A stretch of 17,095 nt of DNA from JBFKUL01 sp041635755 (GTDB lineage: Bacteria > Pseudomonadota > Gammaproteobacteria > Burkholderiales > SG8-39). The position numbers and the translations under genes were made by a program. Location: assembly GCA_041635755.1 (NCBI GenBank), contig JBFKUL010000031.1:1-17095 (forward strand), read 5' to 3'. Shown piece after piece: positions 8,263 through 15,329 of the stretch; positions within the stretch are counted from its first letter, which is position 1, and each line of letters begins with the position of its first letter. The notes beneath the pieces are model-generated. The model saw nothing but the letters and a program-made list of their open reading frames with translations. It did no database searches and had not been told where the DNA came from.

Positions 8263-9204
8263 ATGCTGAACTTCATCGCGCGCCGCATCCTCGCCACCGT
8301 CCCGGTCCTTGCGATCGTGGCGGTGCTCGTGTTCCTGCTCTTGCGCCTGACGCCGGGCGACCCGGCGGCAATCCTCGCGGGGGATGCGGCGAGCGCGGAT
8401 CAGATCGCCCAGATCCGTGTCAGCCTCGGGCTCGATCAGCCGATCATCGTGCAGTTCGGCATCTGGATCGGGCATCTGCTCACCGGCGACCTGGGCGAGT
8501 CGTTCTACTACAAGATCGAGGTCGCCGACCTGATCGCGCAACGTCTCGAGCCGACGCTGTCGCTCGCCACGCTCACCATCATTCTCGCGGTGCTCGTTTC
8601 GGTGCCGCTCGGCGTTATCGCCGCCTGGCGCTTCGGCGGCTGGTTCGACCGCGCACTGATGGGCTTCTCGGTGATGGGCTTTTCGATCCCGGTGTTCGTG
8701 CTCGCGTACATCCTGATCTGGATCGTCTCGCTCAAGCTCGGCTGGCTGCCGGTGCAGGGCTACAAGAGGTTGGCGGACGGCTTCTGGCCGTACCTGCAGC
8801 ACCTGATCCTGCCGGCGATCACGCTGTCGGTGATCTTCATCGCGCTCATTGCACGCGTGACGCGCGCCTCGGTGCTTGAAGCGCTGGGCGAAGACTACAT
8901 CCGCACGGCGCGCGCCAAGGGCTTGCGCGAATCGAAGGTGCTGATCCGCCATGCGCTCGCCAACGCCGCGGTGCCGATCGTCACCGTGATCGGCATCGGC
9001 ATTGCGCTGCTCATCGGGGGTGTCGTGGTGACCGAGTCGGTCTACGCGATCCCTGGGCTCGGCCGCTTGACCGTAGACGCGGTGCTGGCGCGTGACTTCC
9101 CGACCATCCAGGGCGTGATCCTGTTCTTCTCCCTGGTGTACGTGGGTGTCAACCTGGCGGTGGATCTCTCCTACGTGTTCCTCGACCCACGCATCCGTTA
9201 TTGA
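8263..9204 (+). CDS. Peptide ABC transporter permease, DppB family
   Basis: Inner-membrane permease of the Dpp/Opp-type importer, 313 residues. The N-terminus MLNFIARRILATVPVLAIVA and the following LLLRLTPGDPA are typical of DppB. About six hydrophobic segments are visible. The cytoplasmic EAA-type loop is at about 211-240 (DYIRTARAKGLRESKVLIRH), followed by VVVTESVYAIPGLGRL, another family mark. The C-terminus SYVFLDPRIRY is also typical. I chose the ATG at 8263 because the family N-terminus begins there; it has no Shine-Dalgarno, since a terminator T-run fills that position. The dppC-like gene begins six bases after its stop. Partner of the DppC-type permease; which substrate passes is unknown. 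Confidence 0.94.
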   Translation: MLNFIARRILATVPVLAIVAVLVFLLLRLTPGDPAAILAGDAASADQIAQIRVSLGLDQPIIVQFGIWIGHLLTGDLGESFYYKIEVADLIAQRLEPTLSLATLTIILAVLVSVPLGVIAAWRFGGWFDRALMGFSVMGFSIPVFVLAYILIWIVSLKLGWLPVQGYKRLADGFWPYLQHLILPAITLSVIFIALIARVTRASVLEALGEDYIRTARAKGLRESKVLIRHALANAAVPIVTVIGIGIALLIGGVVVTESVYAIPGLGRLTVDAVLARDFPTIQGVILFFSLVYVGVNLAVDLSYVFLDPRIRY

Positions 9205-9210
9205 GCCGCC

Positions 9211-10155
9211 ATGTCCGCACCGCAAACCAAGGCCAGCGAGCTCGAGGTGCTGTCGGTCGAGTCGGCCGACGTGCGCGTCACCGAGACTGCATGGCAACGC
9301 GTCAGAAAGAACTGGTCGGTGCGCATCGGCGGCGTCGTGCTGGCGCTGCTCGTGCTCATCTCGGTGTCGGCGCCCTGGCTCGGCACCGTCGACCCGACGC
9401 TGTTCGACGCCGCGAGCCGCGACCTGGTGCCGGGCAAAGCAGGTGAGATCACCACGCTCGACGGAGAGATTCTCAAGCACAAATTCTGGTTCGGCTCGGA
9501 CTCCTTTGGGCGTGACATCTACAGCCGCGTCATGTACGGCACGCGCATCTCGCTGATCGTGGGCCTGCTTGCCGCGCTTCTGTCGCTCGCCTTCGGCATC
9601 GTGTGCGGGCTGTCCGCGGGGTACCTGCGCTGGCTCGACGGCATCCTCATGCGCTTCATGGACGGGCTGATGGCGATCCCCGCGATCCTGATCGCCATCG
9701 CGCTGGTGGCGATGTGGCGCGGCAGCCTGACCACGGTGATCATCGCGATCGCGATTCCGGAGATCCCGCGCGTCACGCGCCTGGTGCGCTCGCTCGTGCT
9801 ATCGATCCGCGAGGAGCCCTACGTCGAGGCCGCCGTGGCGCTCGGTACGCCAACGTGGAAGATCATGTTCGGGCACATCCTGCCGAACACGATCGCCCCG
9901 CTCGTGGTACAGGGCACCTACATCTGTGCGGCGGCGATCCTGGTGGAGGCGATCCTCTCGTTTCTCGGCGTCGGCCTGCCGCCCGACATCCCCACCTGGG
10001 GCAACATCATGGCCGAGGGCCGGCCGCAGTTTAACCAGTACCCGCACAACATCTTCATCCCGGGTGTGTTCCTCGCCATCACCGTGCTCGCCGTAAACAT
10101 CCTCGGCGACGGACTGCGCGACACGCTCGACCCAAAGATGGCGAAGCGGGTGTGA
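9211..10155 (+). CDS. Peptide ABC transporter permease, DppC family
   Basis: Second inner-membrane permease of the importer, 314 residues. A cytoplasmic N-terminus of about 38 residues precedes the first membrane segment (IGGVVLALLVLISVSAPWLG). The periplasmic and early membrane signature FGSDSFGRDIYSRVMYGTRI at 94-113 is characteristic of DppC-type subunits. The EAA loop is at about 202-230 (EEPYVEAAVALGTPTWKIMF). It ends with ILGDGLRDTLDPKMAKRV, a common family C-terminus. It starts six bases after the DppB-type gene and its stop overlaps the GTG start of the fused ATPase by four bases (GTGA), so translation is probably coupled. The long linker between the first membrane segment and the signature is within the normal range. 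Confidence 0.94.
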   Translation: MSAPQTKASELEVLSVESADVRVTETAWQRVRKNWSVRIGGVVLALLVLISVSAPWLGTVDPTLFDAASRDLVPGKAGEITTLDGEILKHKFWFGSDSFGRDIYSRVMYGTRISLIVGLLAALLSLAFGIVCGLSAGYLRWLDGILMRFMDGLMAIPAILIAIALVAMWRGSLTTVIIAIAIPEIPRVTRLVRSLVLSIREEPYVEAAVALGTPTWKIMFGHILPNTIAPLVVQGTYICAAAILVEAILSFLGVGLPPDIPTWGNIMAEGRPQFNQYPHNIFIPGVFLAITVLAVNILGDGLRDTLDPKMAKRV

Positions 10156-11795
10156 GCGCCGTGGCCGAAGCAAAAGTCCGCGGCAGCGGCCCGGTACTCG
10201 ATGTGCGCGGGCTGACCATCGCGCTGCCCACGGGCAGCGACCGCAGCGAAGCCGCGAGCGGCGTCGCCTTCAGCGTCAAGCGCGGCGAGATTCTCTGCCT
10301 GGTGGGCGAGTCGGGTTCGGGCAAATCGGTGATCGCACAGGCGGTGATGGGCCTGCTGCCGAATACGCTGCCGGTCACCGGCGGCGAGATCCTGCTCGAA
10401 GGCGAGAACGTCGCGCACGCCAGCCCCGACCGCCTGCGCGAGCTGCGCGCCACGCGCATGTCGATGATCTTCCAGGAGCCGATGACCGCGCTCAATCCGG
10501 TCATGACCTGCGGCGACCAGATCGACGAGGTGCTGCAGGAGCATACCCAGCTCACCCCGGAGCAGCGCCGGGACAAGATCCTCGACATCGTGCGCGAGGT
10601 GGCGCTGCCCGATCCGGAGCGCATCGTCGCCTCCTACCCGCATCAGCTCTCGGGCGGTCAGCGCCAGCGCATCATGATCGCCATGGCGCTGGTACTCGAG
10701 CCCGCGCTGCTGATCGCCGATGAGCCGACCACGGCGCTCGATGTCACCACGCAGGCGCAAATCCTGAAGCTGGTCCAGGATCTGCAAAGGCGCCACGGCA
10801 CCGGGGTGCTGTTCATCACGCACGACTTCGGCGTAGTGGCCGAAATCGCGCACCGCGTCGCGGTTTTGCGTCTGGGCAAGGTGGTCGAGCTGGGCGAGAA
10901 GAACGAGGTGCTCAAGCGCCCGCGCCACGATTACACCAAGATGCTGATCGCGGCGGTGCCCACCCTGCAGACCCACGGGCGCGCCGCCGAAGGCGCCTCC
11001 GAGCCCGTGCTGCGCACCGTCGGCCTGTGCAAGACCTATTACGATCGCGGCTGGTTCGGCCGCAGGCGCGAGGTGAACGCCGCGCAGGACGTCTCGATCG
11101 AGATCCGCCGCGGCCAGACGCTGGGCATCGTCGGCGAGTCCGGCTCCGGAAAATCGACCGTCGCGCGCTGCATCATCCGCCTCATCGACCCGACCGCGGG
11201 CGAGATCCGGCTGCACGGCGAGGATATCGCCAAGATGTCGGCCGGCGAGCTGCGGCCGCTGCGGCGCCGCGTGCAGATCGTGTTCCAGGATCCGTACCGC
11301 TCGCTCAATCCGCGCCGCACCGTGCTCGAGGCGATCATCGAGGGTCCGCTCAATTACGGAGTGCCGCGCGACAAGGCGATCGAGCGCGCGCGCCAGCTGA
11401 TGGAGCTGGTGCGCATGGACCCGGAGTCGCTCAGCCGCTACCCACACCAGTTCTCCGGCGGCCAGCGTCAGCGCATCTGCGTCGCGCGCGCACTGGCGCA
11501 GGAGCCCGAGCTGTTGATCGCCGACGAAGCGGTCTCGGCGCTCGACGTCTCGGTGCAGGCGCAGGTGCTCGATCTGCTCGAGGACATCCGCAATCGCCTC
11601 AACCTGGCGATGCTGTTCATCACCCACGACCTGCGCGTCGCGGCGAAGGTGTGCGACTACGTCGCGGTGATGTCGCAGGGACGCATCGTCGAGCACGGCC
11701 CCGCGAGCCAGGTGTTCGGCACCCCGCGCCACGAGTACACGCGCGCCCTGTTCGCCGCCGCGCCGGGTCGTGATTTCGTGTTCGGCACGGCCTGA
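10152..11795 (+). CDS. Fused dual-domain peptide ABC transporter ATPase (DppD-DppF type)
   Basis: One 547-residue polypeptide carrying both nucleotide-binding domains that energise the permease pair, comparable to GsiA or YejF. Domain 1: Walker A GESGSGKS at 52-59, signature LSGGQ at 166-170, Walker B ending Asp190-Glu191, switch His224. Domain 2: Walker A at 328-335, signature FSGGQ at 434-438, Asp458-Glu459, His492. Both catalytic Glu residues are present, so both ATP sites look active. The oligopeptide-type C-terminal extension, usual after each domain, is short here. The start is GTG at 10152, overlapping the dppC-like stop by four bases; a GTG at 10161 is an alternative. It is the last gene of the operon; the next gene, birA, starts 30 bases downstream with its own -10-like box. 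Confidence 0.94.
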   Translation: MSAVAEAKVRGSGPVLDVRGLTIALPTGSDRSEAASGVAFSVKRGEILCLVGESGSGKSVIAQAVMGLLPNTLPVTGGEILLEGENVAHASPDRLRELRATRMSMIFQEPMTALNPVMTCGDQIDEVLQEHTQLTPEQRRDKILDIVREVALPDPERIVASYPHQLSGGQRQRIMIAMALVLEPALLIADEPTTALDVTTQAQILKLVQDLQRRHGTGVLFITHDFGVVAEIAHRVAVLRLGKVVELGEKNEVLKRPRHDYTKMLIAAVPTLQTHGRAAEGASEPVLRTVGLCKTYYDRGWFGRRREVNAAQDVSIEIRRGQTLGIVGESGSGKSTVARCIIRLIDPTAGEIRLHGEDIAKMSAGELRPLRRRVQIVFQDPYRSLNPRRTVLEAIIEGPLNYGVPRDKAIERARQLMELVRMDPESLSRYPHQFSGGQRQRICVARALAQEPELLIADEAVSALDVSVQAQVLDLLEDIRNRLNLAMLFITHDLRVAAKVCDYVAVMSQGRIVEHGPASQVFGTPRHEYTRALFAAAPGRDFVFGTA

Positions 11796-11819
11796 GCCGC
11801 GCCGCCGATCTCCTATACT
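11792..11819 (+). promoter_or_regulatory. Candidate birA promoter giving a leaderless transcript
   Basis: TATACT at 11814-11819 matches the -10 box at five of six; CTGAGC 16 bases upstream is a poor -35. The A of the birA ATG (11826) is seven bases after the hexamer, where transcription would normally begin. No Shine-Dalgarno lies before that ATG. Confidence 0.4.
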
Positions 11820-11825
11820 TCGCGC

Positions 11826-12785
11826 ATGCGATCCCAGGCCCTGGACCTGCTGCGCGCCCTCGAAACCGGACCCCGGCCACTGGCCGCCCTGGCCGAGGCC
11901 TGCGACGTGAGCATGGCGGAGGTCGAGCGCAGCCTGGCACGGCTCGCAGCGACCGGTTTCGTGGCGCGCGAAGGCGTGCGCGCGCGGCTGACGGCGCCGT
12001 TCGAGTTTCTGGACGCGGAGCGTATCAGCGCGCTCCTTGGCGCACAGGCCCGGGCGCTTACGATCCATGTACACGACGCCTGCCCATCGACCAACACCGC
12101 GCTGCTCGCGCAGGAGACCGGCGAGGGAACGCAGGCACTATTCGCCGAAGAGCAGAGCGCCGGACGCGGCCGGCGCGGCCGGCGATGGCTGTCCTGTGTC
12201 GGCACGGGCATTACGTTTTCACTGCGCCGGGAGTTCGATCTGCCGCTGCGCGAGCTGAGCGGGCTGTCGCTCGTTGCCGGGGTCGCGGCGGTGCGCGCGC
12301 TGCGCGCGCTCGGCGCGCACGAGGTGGCGCTCAAATGGCCGAACGACCTGCTGGTGCGCGGCGAAAAGCTCGGCGGAATCCTGATCGAGACGCGCGCGCG
12401 GGGCGCGGCAGTGCGCGCGGTGATCGGCATCGGCGTCAACTGCCGCGCCACGCCGGGGCTGGAAGCGCGTCTGCGCCGGCGCATTGCGTCGCTGGACGAG
12501 GTCGCCTCGCCCGCACCGTCGCGCAACGAGGTCGCCGCGCGCGTGCTCAAGGAGCTGCTCGATGCGCTCGATGCGTTCGAGGCGCATGGCTTCGACGCCT
12601 TCCGCAACGATTGGGTGGCGATGCATGCCCACGAGGGGCGGCGCCTTCGAGTGAGACTCGCCGACGGGCGGGTGGTCGCGGGCGTCGCCGAGGGCCTGGC
12701 CGAGAATGGCGGGCTGCGCCTGCGGACCCGCAACGGCTTGCGTGCCGTGCATAGCGGCCGCGTGGTATCCGCGAGGGTCGGATGA
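11826..12785 (+). CDS. birA: Bifunctional biotin--[acetyl-CoA carboxylase] ligase / biotin operon repressor BirA
   Basis: Activates biotin as biotinyl-AMP and attaches it to the carboxyl-carrier protein of acetyl-CoA carboxylase; 319 residues, near the 321 of E. coli BirA. An N-terminal winged-helix domain covers about 1-55, so a DNA-binding repressor role is possible. The catalytic domain shows PSTN at 87-90, the biotin-AMP loop GRGRRGRRW at 113-121, KWPNDLL at 170-176 and GGILIET at 183-189. A C-terminal SH3-like domain occupies about 270-319. The ATG at 11826 fits the first helix of the DNA-binding domain and may be used on a leaderless mRNA. The stop overlaps the coaX start (ATGA). Biotin-synthesis genes are not in the window, so the regulatory targets are unseen. 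Confidence 0.95.
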   Translation: MRSQALDLLRALETGPRPLAALAEACDVSMAEVERSLARLAATGFVAREGVRARLTAPFEFLDAERISALLGAQARALTIHVHDACPSTNTALLAQETGEGTQALFAEEQSAGRGRRGRRWLSCVGTGITFSLRREFDLPLRELSGLSLVAGVAAVRALRALGAHEVALKWPNDLLVRGEKLGGILIETRARGAAVRAVIGIGVNCRATPGLEARLRRRIASLDEVASPAPSRNEVAARVLKELLDALDAFEAHGFDAFRNDWVAMHAHEGRRLRVRLADGRVVAGVAEGLAENGGLRLRTRNGLRAVHSGRVVSARVG

Positions 12786-13546
12786 TTCTGGCGATCGACG
12801 CGGGCAACTCGCGCGTCAAGTGGGGCTGGCACGACGGCGCCGCCTGGGCGAGCCTCGCCACCGTGTCGCTGATCGAATTCGCCGCATCGAACCACGACAT
12901 CAATCCGTTCGCCGCCACGCACGAGGACCCGGAGCGTATCGTCATCTCCAACGTTGCGGGCGAAGGGGCGCACCAGCTGCTCGTCAACTGGACGAGCATC
13001 TTCGACGCCGAGCCGCTGTGGCTGCGCGGCGAGGCCGAGCGCTGCGGCGTGCGCAACCGCTACGATCGGCCCGAGCAGCTCGGCTCGGACCGCTGGGCCT
13101 CGCTCGTGGCCGCGCGCGCACTGCACGGCGGGCCGTGCCTGGTGGTGAACGCCGGCACCGCCACCACCGTCGATGCGCTTTCAAAGGACGGCGAGTTTCT
13201 CGGCGGCCTGATCCTGCCGGGCGTCGACCTGATGCGCTTCGTGCTGCACGAGCACACCGGTCGGCTGCCAATGCAGGAAGGCGCGTATCGCGACACGCCG
13301 CGCAACACCATCGATGCGATTACCTCGGGCTGCCAGCAGGCGCAGGCCGGGGCGGTGGAGCGCATGCATCGCGTGATAGGCGGCGGCGATCTCCTGTGTT
13401 TGATCAGCGGCGGCGCCGGACGCAGCCTTGCGCAGCAGCTTACCGTTCCCTGCCGCTACGTCGAGAATCTGGTGCTTGAGGGACTGGCGCGCATCGCCTT
13501 GAGCGAGCGCGACAGCGCCACCTCGGACGCGCGCCGTGCGAGCTGA
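12782..13546 (+). CDS. coaX: Type III pantothenate kinase CoaX
   Basis: Phosphorylates pantothenate, the first step of coenzyme A synthesis; cytoplasmic, 254 residues. Motifs of the type III family: DAGNSRVKWG at 6-15 for nucleotide/phosphate binding, PEQLGSDRW at 97-105 with the presumed catalytic Asp103, NAGTATTVD at 123-131, and GGLILPG at 141-147. The C-terminal NLVLEGLARI is also typical. It overlaps birA by four bases (ATGA), implying coupled translation. birA next to coaX, or fused to it, is known in betaproteobacteria; Neisseria has a BirA-CoaX fusion and Bordetella CoaX is known as Baf. Type III kinases resist feedback by CoA, unlike CoaA; whether a second kinase exists elsewhere cannot be seen. 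Confidence 0.95.
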   Translation: MILAIDAGNSRVKWGWHDGAAWASLATVSLIEFAASNHDINPFAATHEDPERIVISNVAGEGAHQLLVNWTSIFDAEPLWLRGEAERCGVRNRYDRPEQLGSDRWASLVAARALHGGPCLVVNAGTATTVDALSKDGEFLGGLILPGVDLMRFVLHEHTGRLPMQEGAYRDTPRNTIDAITSGCQQAQAGAVERMHRVIGGGDLLCLISGGAGRSLAQQLTVPCRYVENLVLEGLARIALSERDSATSDARRAS

Positions 13547-13550
13547 GCAC

Positions 13551-14198
13551 ATGCGCACGGTATTCCTGGTGCTGCTGCTCGCAAACCTGGCGTTTTTCGC
13601 CTGGTCGCGTTATCTGTCGCCCGGTGACCCGGCCACCGATCCGCAACCGCTGCTGCGCCAGGTCGAGCCCGAGCGCATAAGCATCATCGCCGCGGGCGAT
13701 GACGCCACGCGCGCCCAGGAACTTGCGGCGATGACAGGATGCCTCGAATGGGGCGGGTTCTCGCTCGGCGAGGCGGCGCGCGCCCGCATCGCGCTCGCGC
13801 CGCTCGCGCTCGGCGCGCGCTTGAGTGAGGTCACCTCGGACGAGACCGCCAGTTGGTGGGTCTATTTGCCGCCCCAGGGCAGCCGCGAGGGCGCGCTGAA
13901 AAAGGTTTCCGAGCTCAGGGAGCTCGGCGAGGAGGACTACTACGTCGTGCCCGACGAAGGCCGCAACCGCTGGTCGGTCTCGCTCGGCATCTATCGCAGC
14001 GAGGAAGCGGCACAGACGCGGCTTGCGGCACTGCGTGGGAAAGGTGTGCGCAGCGCCGTGGTCGGGCCGCGCGAGCTGCCGGTAGAACAACGCTGGTTCC
14101 AGGTGCGCCGGGTCGACACCGAGCTGCGCACCCGGCTCGCCGAAATGGCGCAGCGATTCGCCGGTACCGGACTGCGCGAGTGCAGCGCGAATAGCTGA
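13551..14198 (+). CDS. SPOR-domain membrane protein
   Basis: A 215-residue protein with one N-terminal membrane segment (about 3-19, VFLVLLLANLAFFAW) and a short linker; the rest should be periplasmic. A SPOR domain covers about residues 101-175: WWVYLPPQGS begins strand one, and NRWSVSLGIYRSEEAAQTRL carries the usual G-x-Y/F pattern of the second repeat. SPOR domains bind peptidoglycan strands stripped of stem peptides and often mark division sites, so a cell-wall or division role is likely but unproven. I chose the ATG at 13551, four bases after the coaX stop; a GTG at 13536 in the same frame would overlap coaX by 11 bases. Probably the third gene of the birA-coaX operon. It converges on the receiver gene with 13 bases between. 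Confidence 0.85.
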   Translation: MRTVFLVLLLANLAFFAWSRYLSPGDPATDPQPLLRQVEPERISIIAAGDDATRAQELAAMTGCLEWGGFSLGEAARARIALAPLALGARLSEVTSDETASWWVYLPPQGSREGALKKVSELRELGEEDYYVVPDEGRNRWSVSLGIYRSEEAAQTRLAALRGKGVRSAVVGPRELPVEQRWFQVRRVDTELRTRLAEMAQRFAGTGLRECSANS

Positions 14199-14211
14199 TC
14201 GAGCCCGGCCC

Positions 14212-14589
14212 TCAGCCGAGCGGGTCGCCGGGTACGTGCTCCGCGACCATCTTGAGCAGCCGGTCGGCGCGTACCGGCTTGGTAAGGAAGCCGACCGCGC
14301 CGAGCTCGCGGCTGCGGGTGTCGCCCTCCTCCATCGATGTGAGAAAAATCACGGGGATCGGCGGTAGCGTGCGGTCGGCTTTGAGCGCCGCGATAAATTC
14401 GAAGCCATCCATGTGCGGCATCATCACGTCGCAGATGATCAGGTCGGGCGGCTTGGCCAGCACCATGTAGCCCGCCGAGATCGCGTCCTCCGCCACGCGC
14501 ACCTCGTAGCCCGCATTGCCCAGGTGCAGCCTGAGCAGCTCGAGAATGCTCTCGTCGTCGTCGACCACCAGGATGCTGGCCTTGCTCAT
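14212..14589 (-). CDS. Single-domain response regulator (CheY-like receiver)
   Basis: A 125-residue protein made of a receiver domain only. The acidic pocket is Asp10-Asp11-Asp12, the phosphoacceptor is Asp54 in LIICDVMMPHMDGFE, the switch Thr is Thr84 in IFLTSME, and the conserved Lys is Lys104 in FLTKPV, so the site looks functional. No DNA-binding or enzyme output domain follows; it must signal by binding a partner or relay phosphate. No histidine kinase is adjacent. The start at 14589 has no recognisable Shine-Dalgarno sequence and lies 38 bases after the 3' end of a tRNA-Thr gene on the same strand, with a ten-base palindrome (GAGCGCGCTC) between. Partner and pathway are unknown; proximity to pilin genes makes a link to twitching motility only a guess. 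Confidence 0.92.
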   Translation of the reverse strand: MSKASILVVDDDESILELLRLHLGNAGYEVRVAEDAISAGYMVLAKPPDLIICDVMMPHMDGFEFIAALKADRTLPPIPVIFLTSMEEGDTRSRELGAVGFLTKPVRADRLLKMVAEHVPGDPLG

Positions 14590-14627
14590 ACGTGGGGAGC
14601 GCGCTCGAATGTCCGATGGGGCCGCGG

Positions 14628-14700
<73 letters not shown>

Positions 14701-14705
14701 GTGTG

Positions 14706-14722
14706 GCGCAGCATCGCTGCGC
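14706..14722 (-). other. Hairpin in the 5' leader of the tRNA-Thr precursor
   Basis: GCGCAGC and GCTGCGC pair perfectly across a three-base loop. The hairpin begins at about the predicted transcription start and ends five bases before the mature 5' end of the tRNA at 14700, filling almost the whole leader that RNase P must remove. Confidence 0.55.
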
Positions 14723-14729
14723 GGGGCGA

Positions 14730-14735
14730 ATTATA
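14730..14735 (-). promoter_or_regulatory. -10 box of the tRNA-Thr promoter with GC-rich discriminator
   Basis: A perfect TATAAT on the minus strand (14735-14730) is followed by TCGCCCCGCGC before the expected start near 14723. A GC-rich discriminator is typical of stable-RNA promoters under stringent control by ppGpp and DksA. The -35 is unclear: TTCACA (14761-14756) matches five of six but at 20 bases is too far. Confidence 0.65.
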
Positions 14736-14882
14736 CGATGCGCGCCCGCGCGGCGTGTGAACTATTTCCGATATTTTGCTCCGCAGCGGACCGCTCGGTC
14801 GGCTCATTCCGCCGTTGGTCGCGCCAGCGTTGCGACCCGAACGCGCGCCTAACTAACATACCTCCAACGAAAGGGGTTTCAC

Positions 14883-15329
14883 ATGCGCAAGGCAGCCGGT
14901 TTCACGATCATCGAGCTCATGATAGTGGTGATGGTGCTCGCGATTCTCGCCGCGATCGCGATCCCCTCGTACCAGCAGTACATGATGCGTGGAAAAATCA
15001 CCGAGGCGACCGCCAATCTATCCGATGTGCGGCTGCGCCTGGAGAAGTTCTACGCCGACAACCGAAACTACGGCGCCGGTGGCGTGTGCGGTGTACCGAT
15101 GCCCGCCGCGGCGAACCAGCGCTACTTCGCCATAACGTGCGTCTCCGCCAACCCGGCCGGCGCGGGTGATCAGACCTACGTGGTCACCGCCACGGGCAAT
15201 GGTGGCGAGGGCATGGGCGGCTTTACCTACACCCTGAACGAGTCGAACACCCGCAGCTCGACGATCACCGTGGGCGGCTGGAACAACTCCGCCACCTGCT
15301 GGATCTCGAAGAAGGGCGAATCGTGCTGA
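14883..15329 (+). CDS. pilE: Type IV pilus minor pilin PilE-like
   Basis: A 148-residue type IV pilin-like protein. Prepilin peptidase should cut after Gly6 (MRKAAG, then FTIIELMIVV), leaving Glu at mature position 5 and a single hydrophobic helix used for assembly. The stretch MRGKITEATANLSDVRLRLE and a C-terminal Cys pair in CWISKKGESC fit the PilE minor-pilin group, where the Cys pair closes the D-region loop. The ribosome site GAAAGGGG (14869-14876) is six bases before the ATG. A weak promoter TTGCGA-18-TAACAT (14830-14859) is possible. First gene of the cluster pilE-fimT-pilV-pilW, divergent from the tRNA gene. A major pilin is less likely given the neighbouring minor pilins but not excluded. 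Confidence 0.88.
   Translation: MRKAAGFTIIELMIVVMVLAILAAIAIPSYQQYMMRGKITEATANLSDVRLRLEKFYADNRNYGAGGVCGVPMPAAANQRYFAITCVSANPAGAGDQTYVVTATGNGGEGMGGFTYTLNESNTRSSTITVGGWNNSATCWISKKGESC

Noticed and set aside
7411..9480. 689-codon open frame on the minus strand opposite the peptide importer
   Set aside because: Same kind of antisense shadow; covers a strong terminator and well-identified genes, with no recognisable domain.
9918..12074. 718-codon open frame on the minus strand opposite the permease, ATPase and birA genes
   Set aside because: Antisense shadow of GC-rich genes: rich in Arg, His, Asp and Ala, low complexity, no family motif, and spans the boundaries of three real genes.
14816..14834. 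Sigma54-like GG and TTGC elements upstream of pilE, as in the Pseudomonas pilA promoter
   Set aside because: The GG (14817-14818) and GC (14832-14833) are 13 bases apart instead of the required 10.
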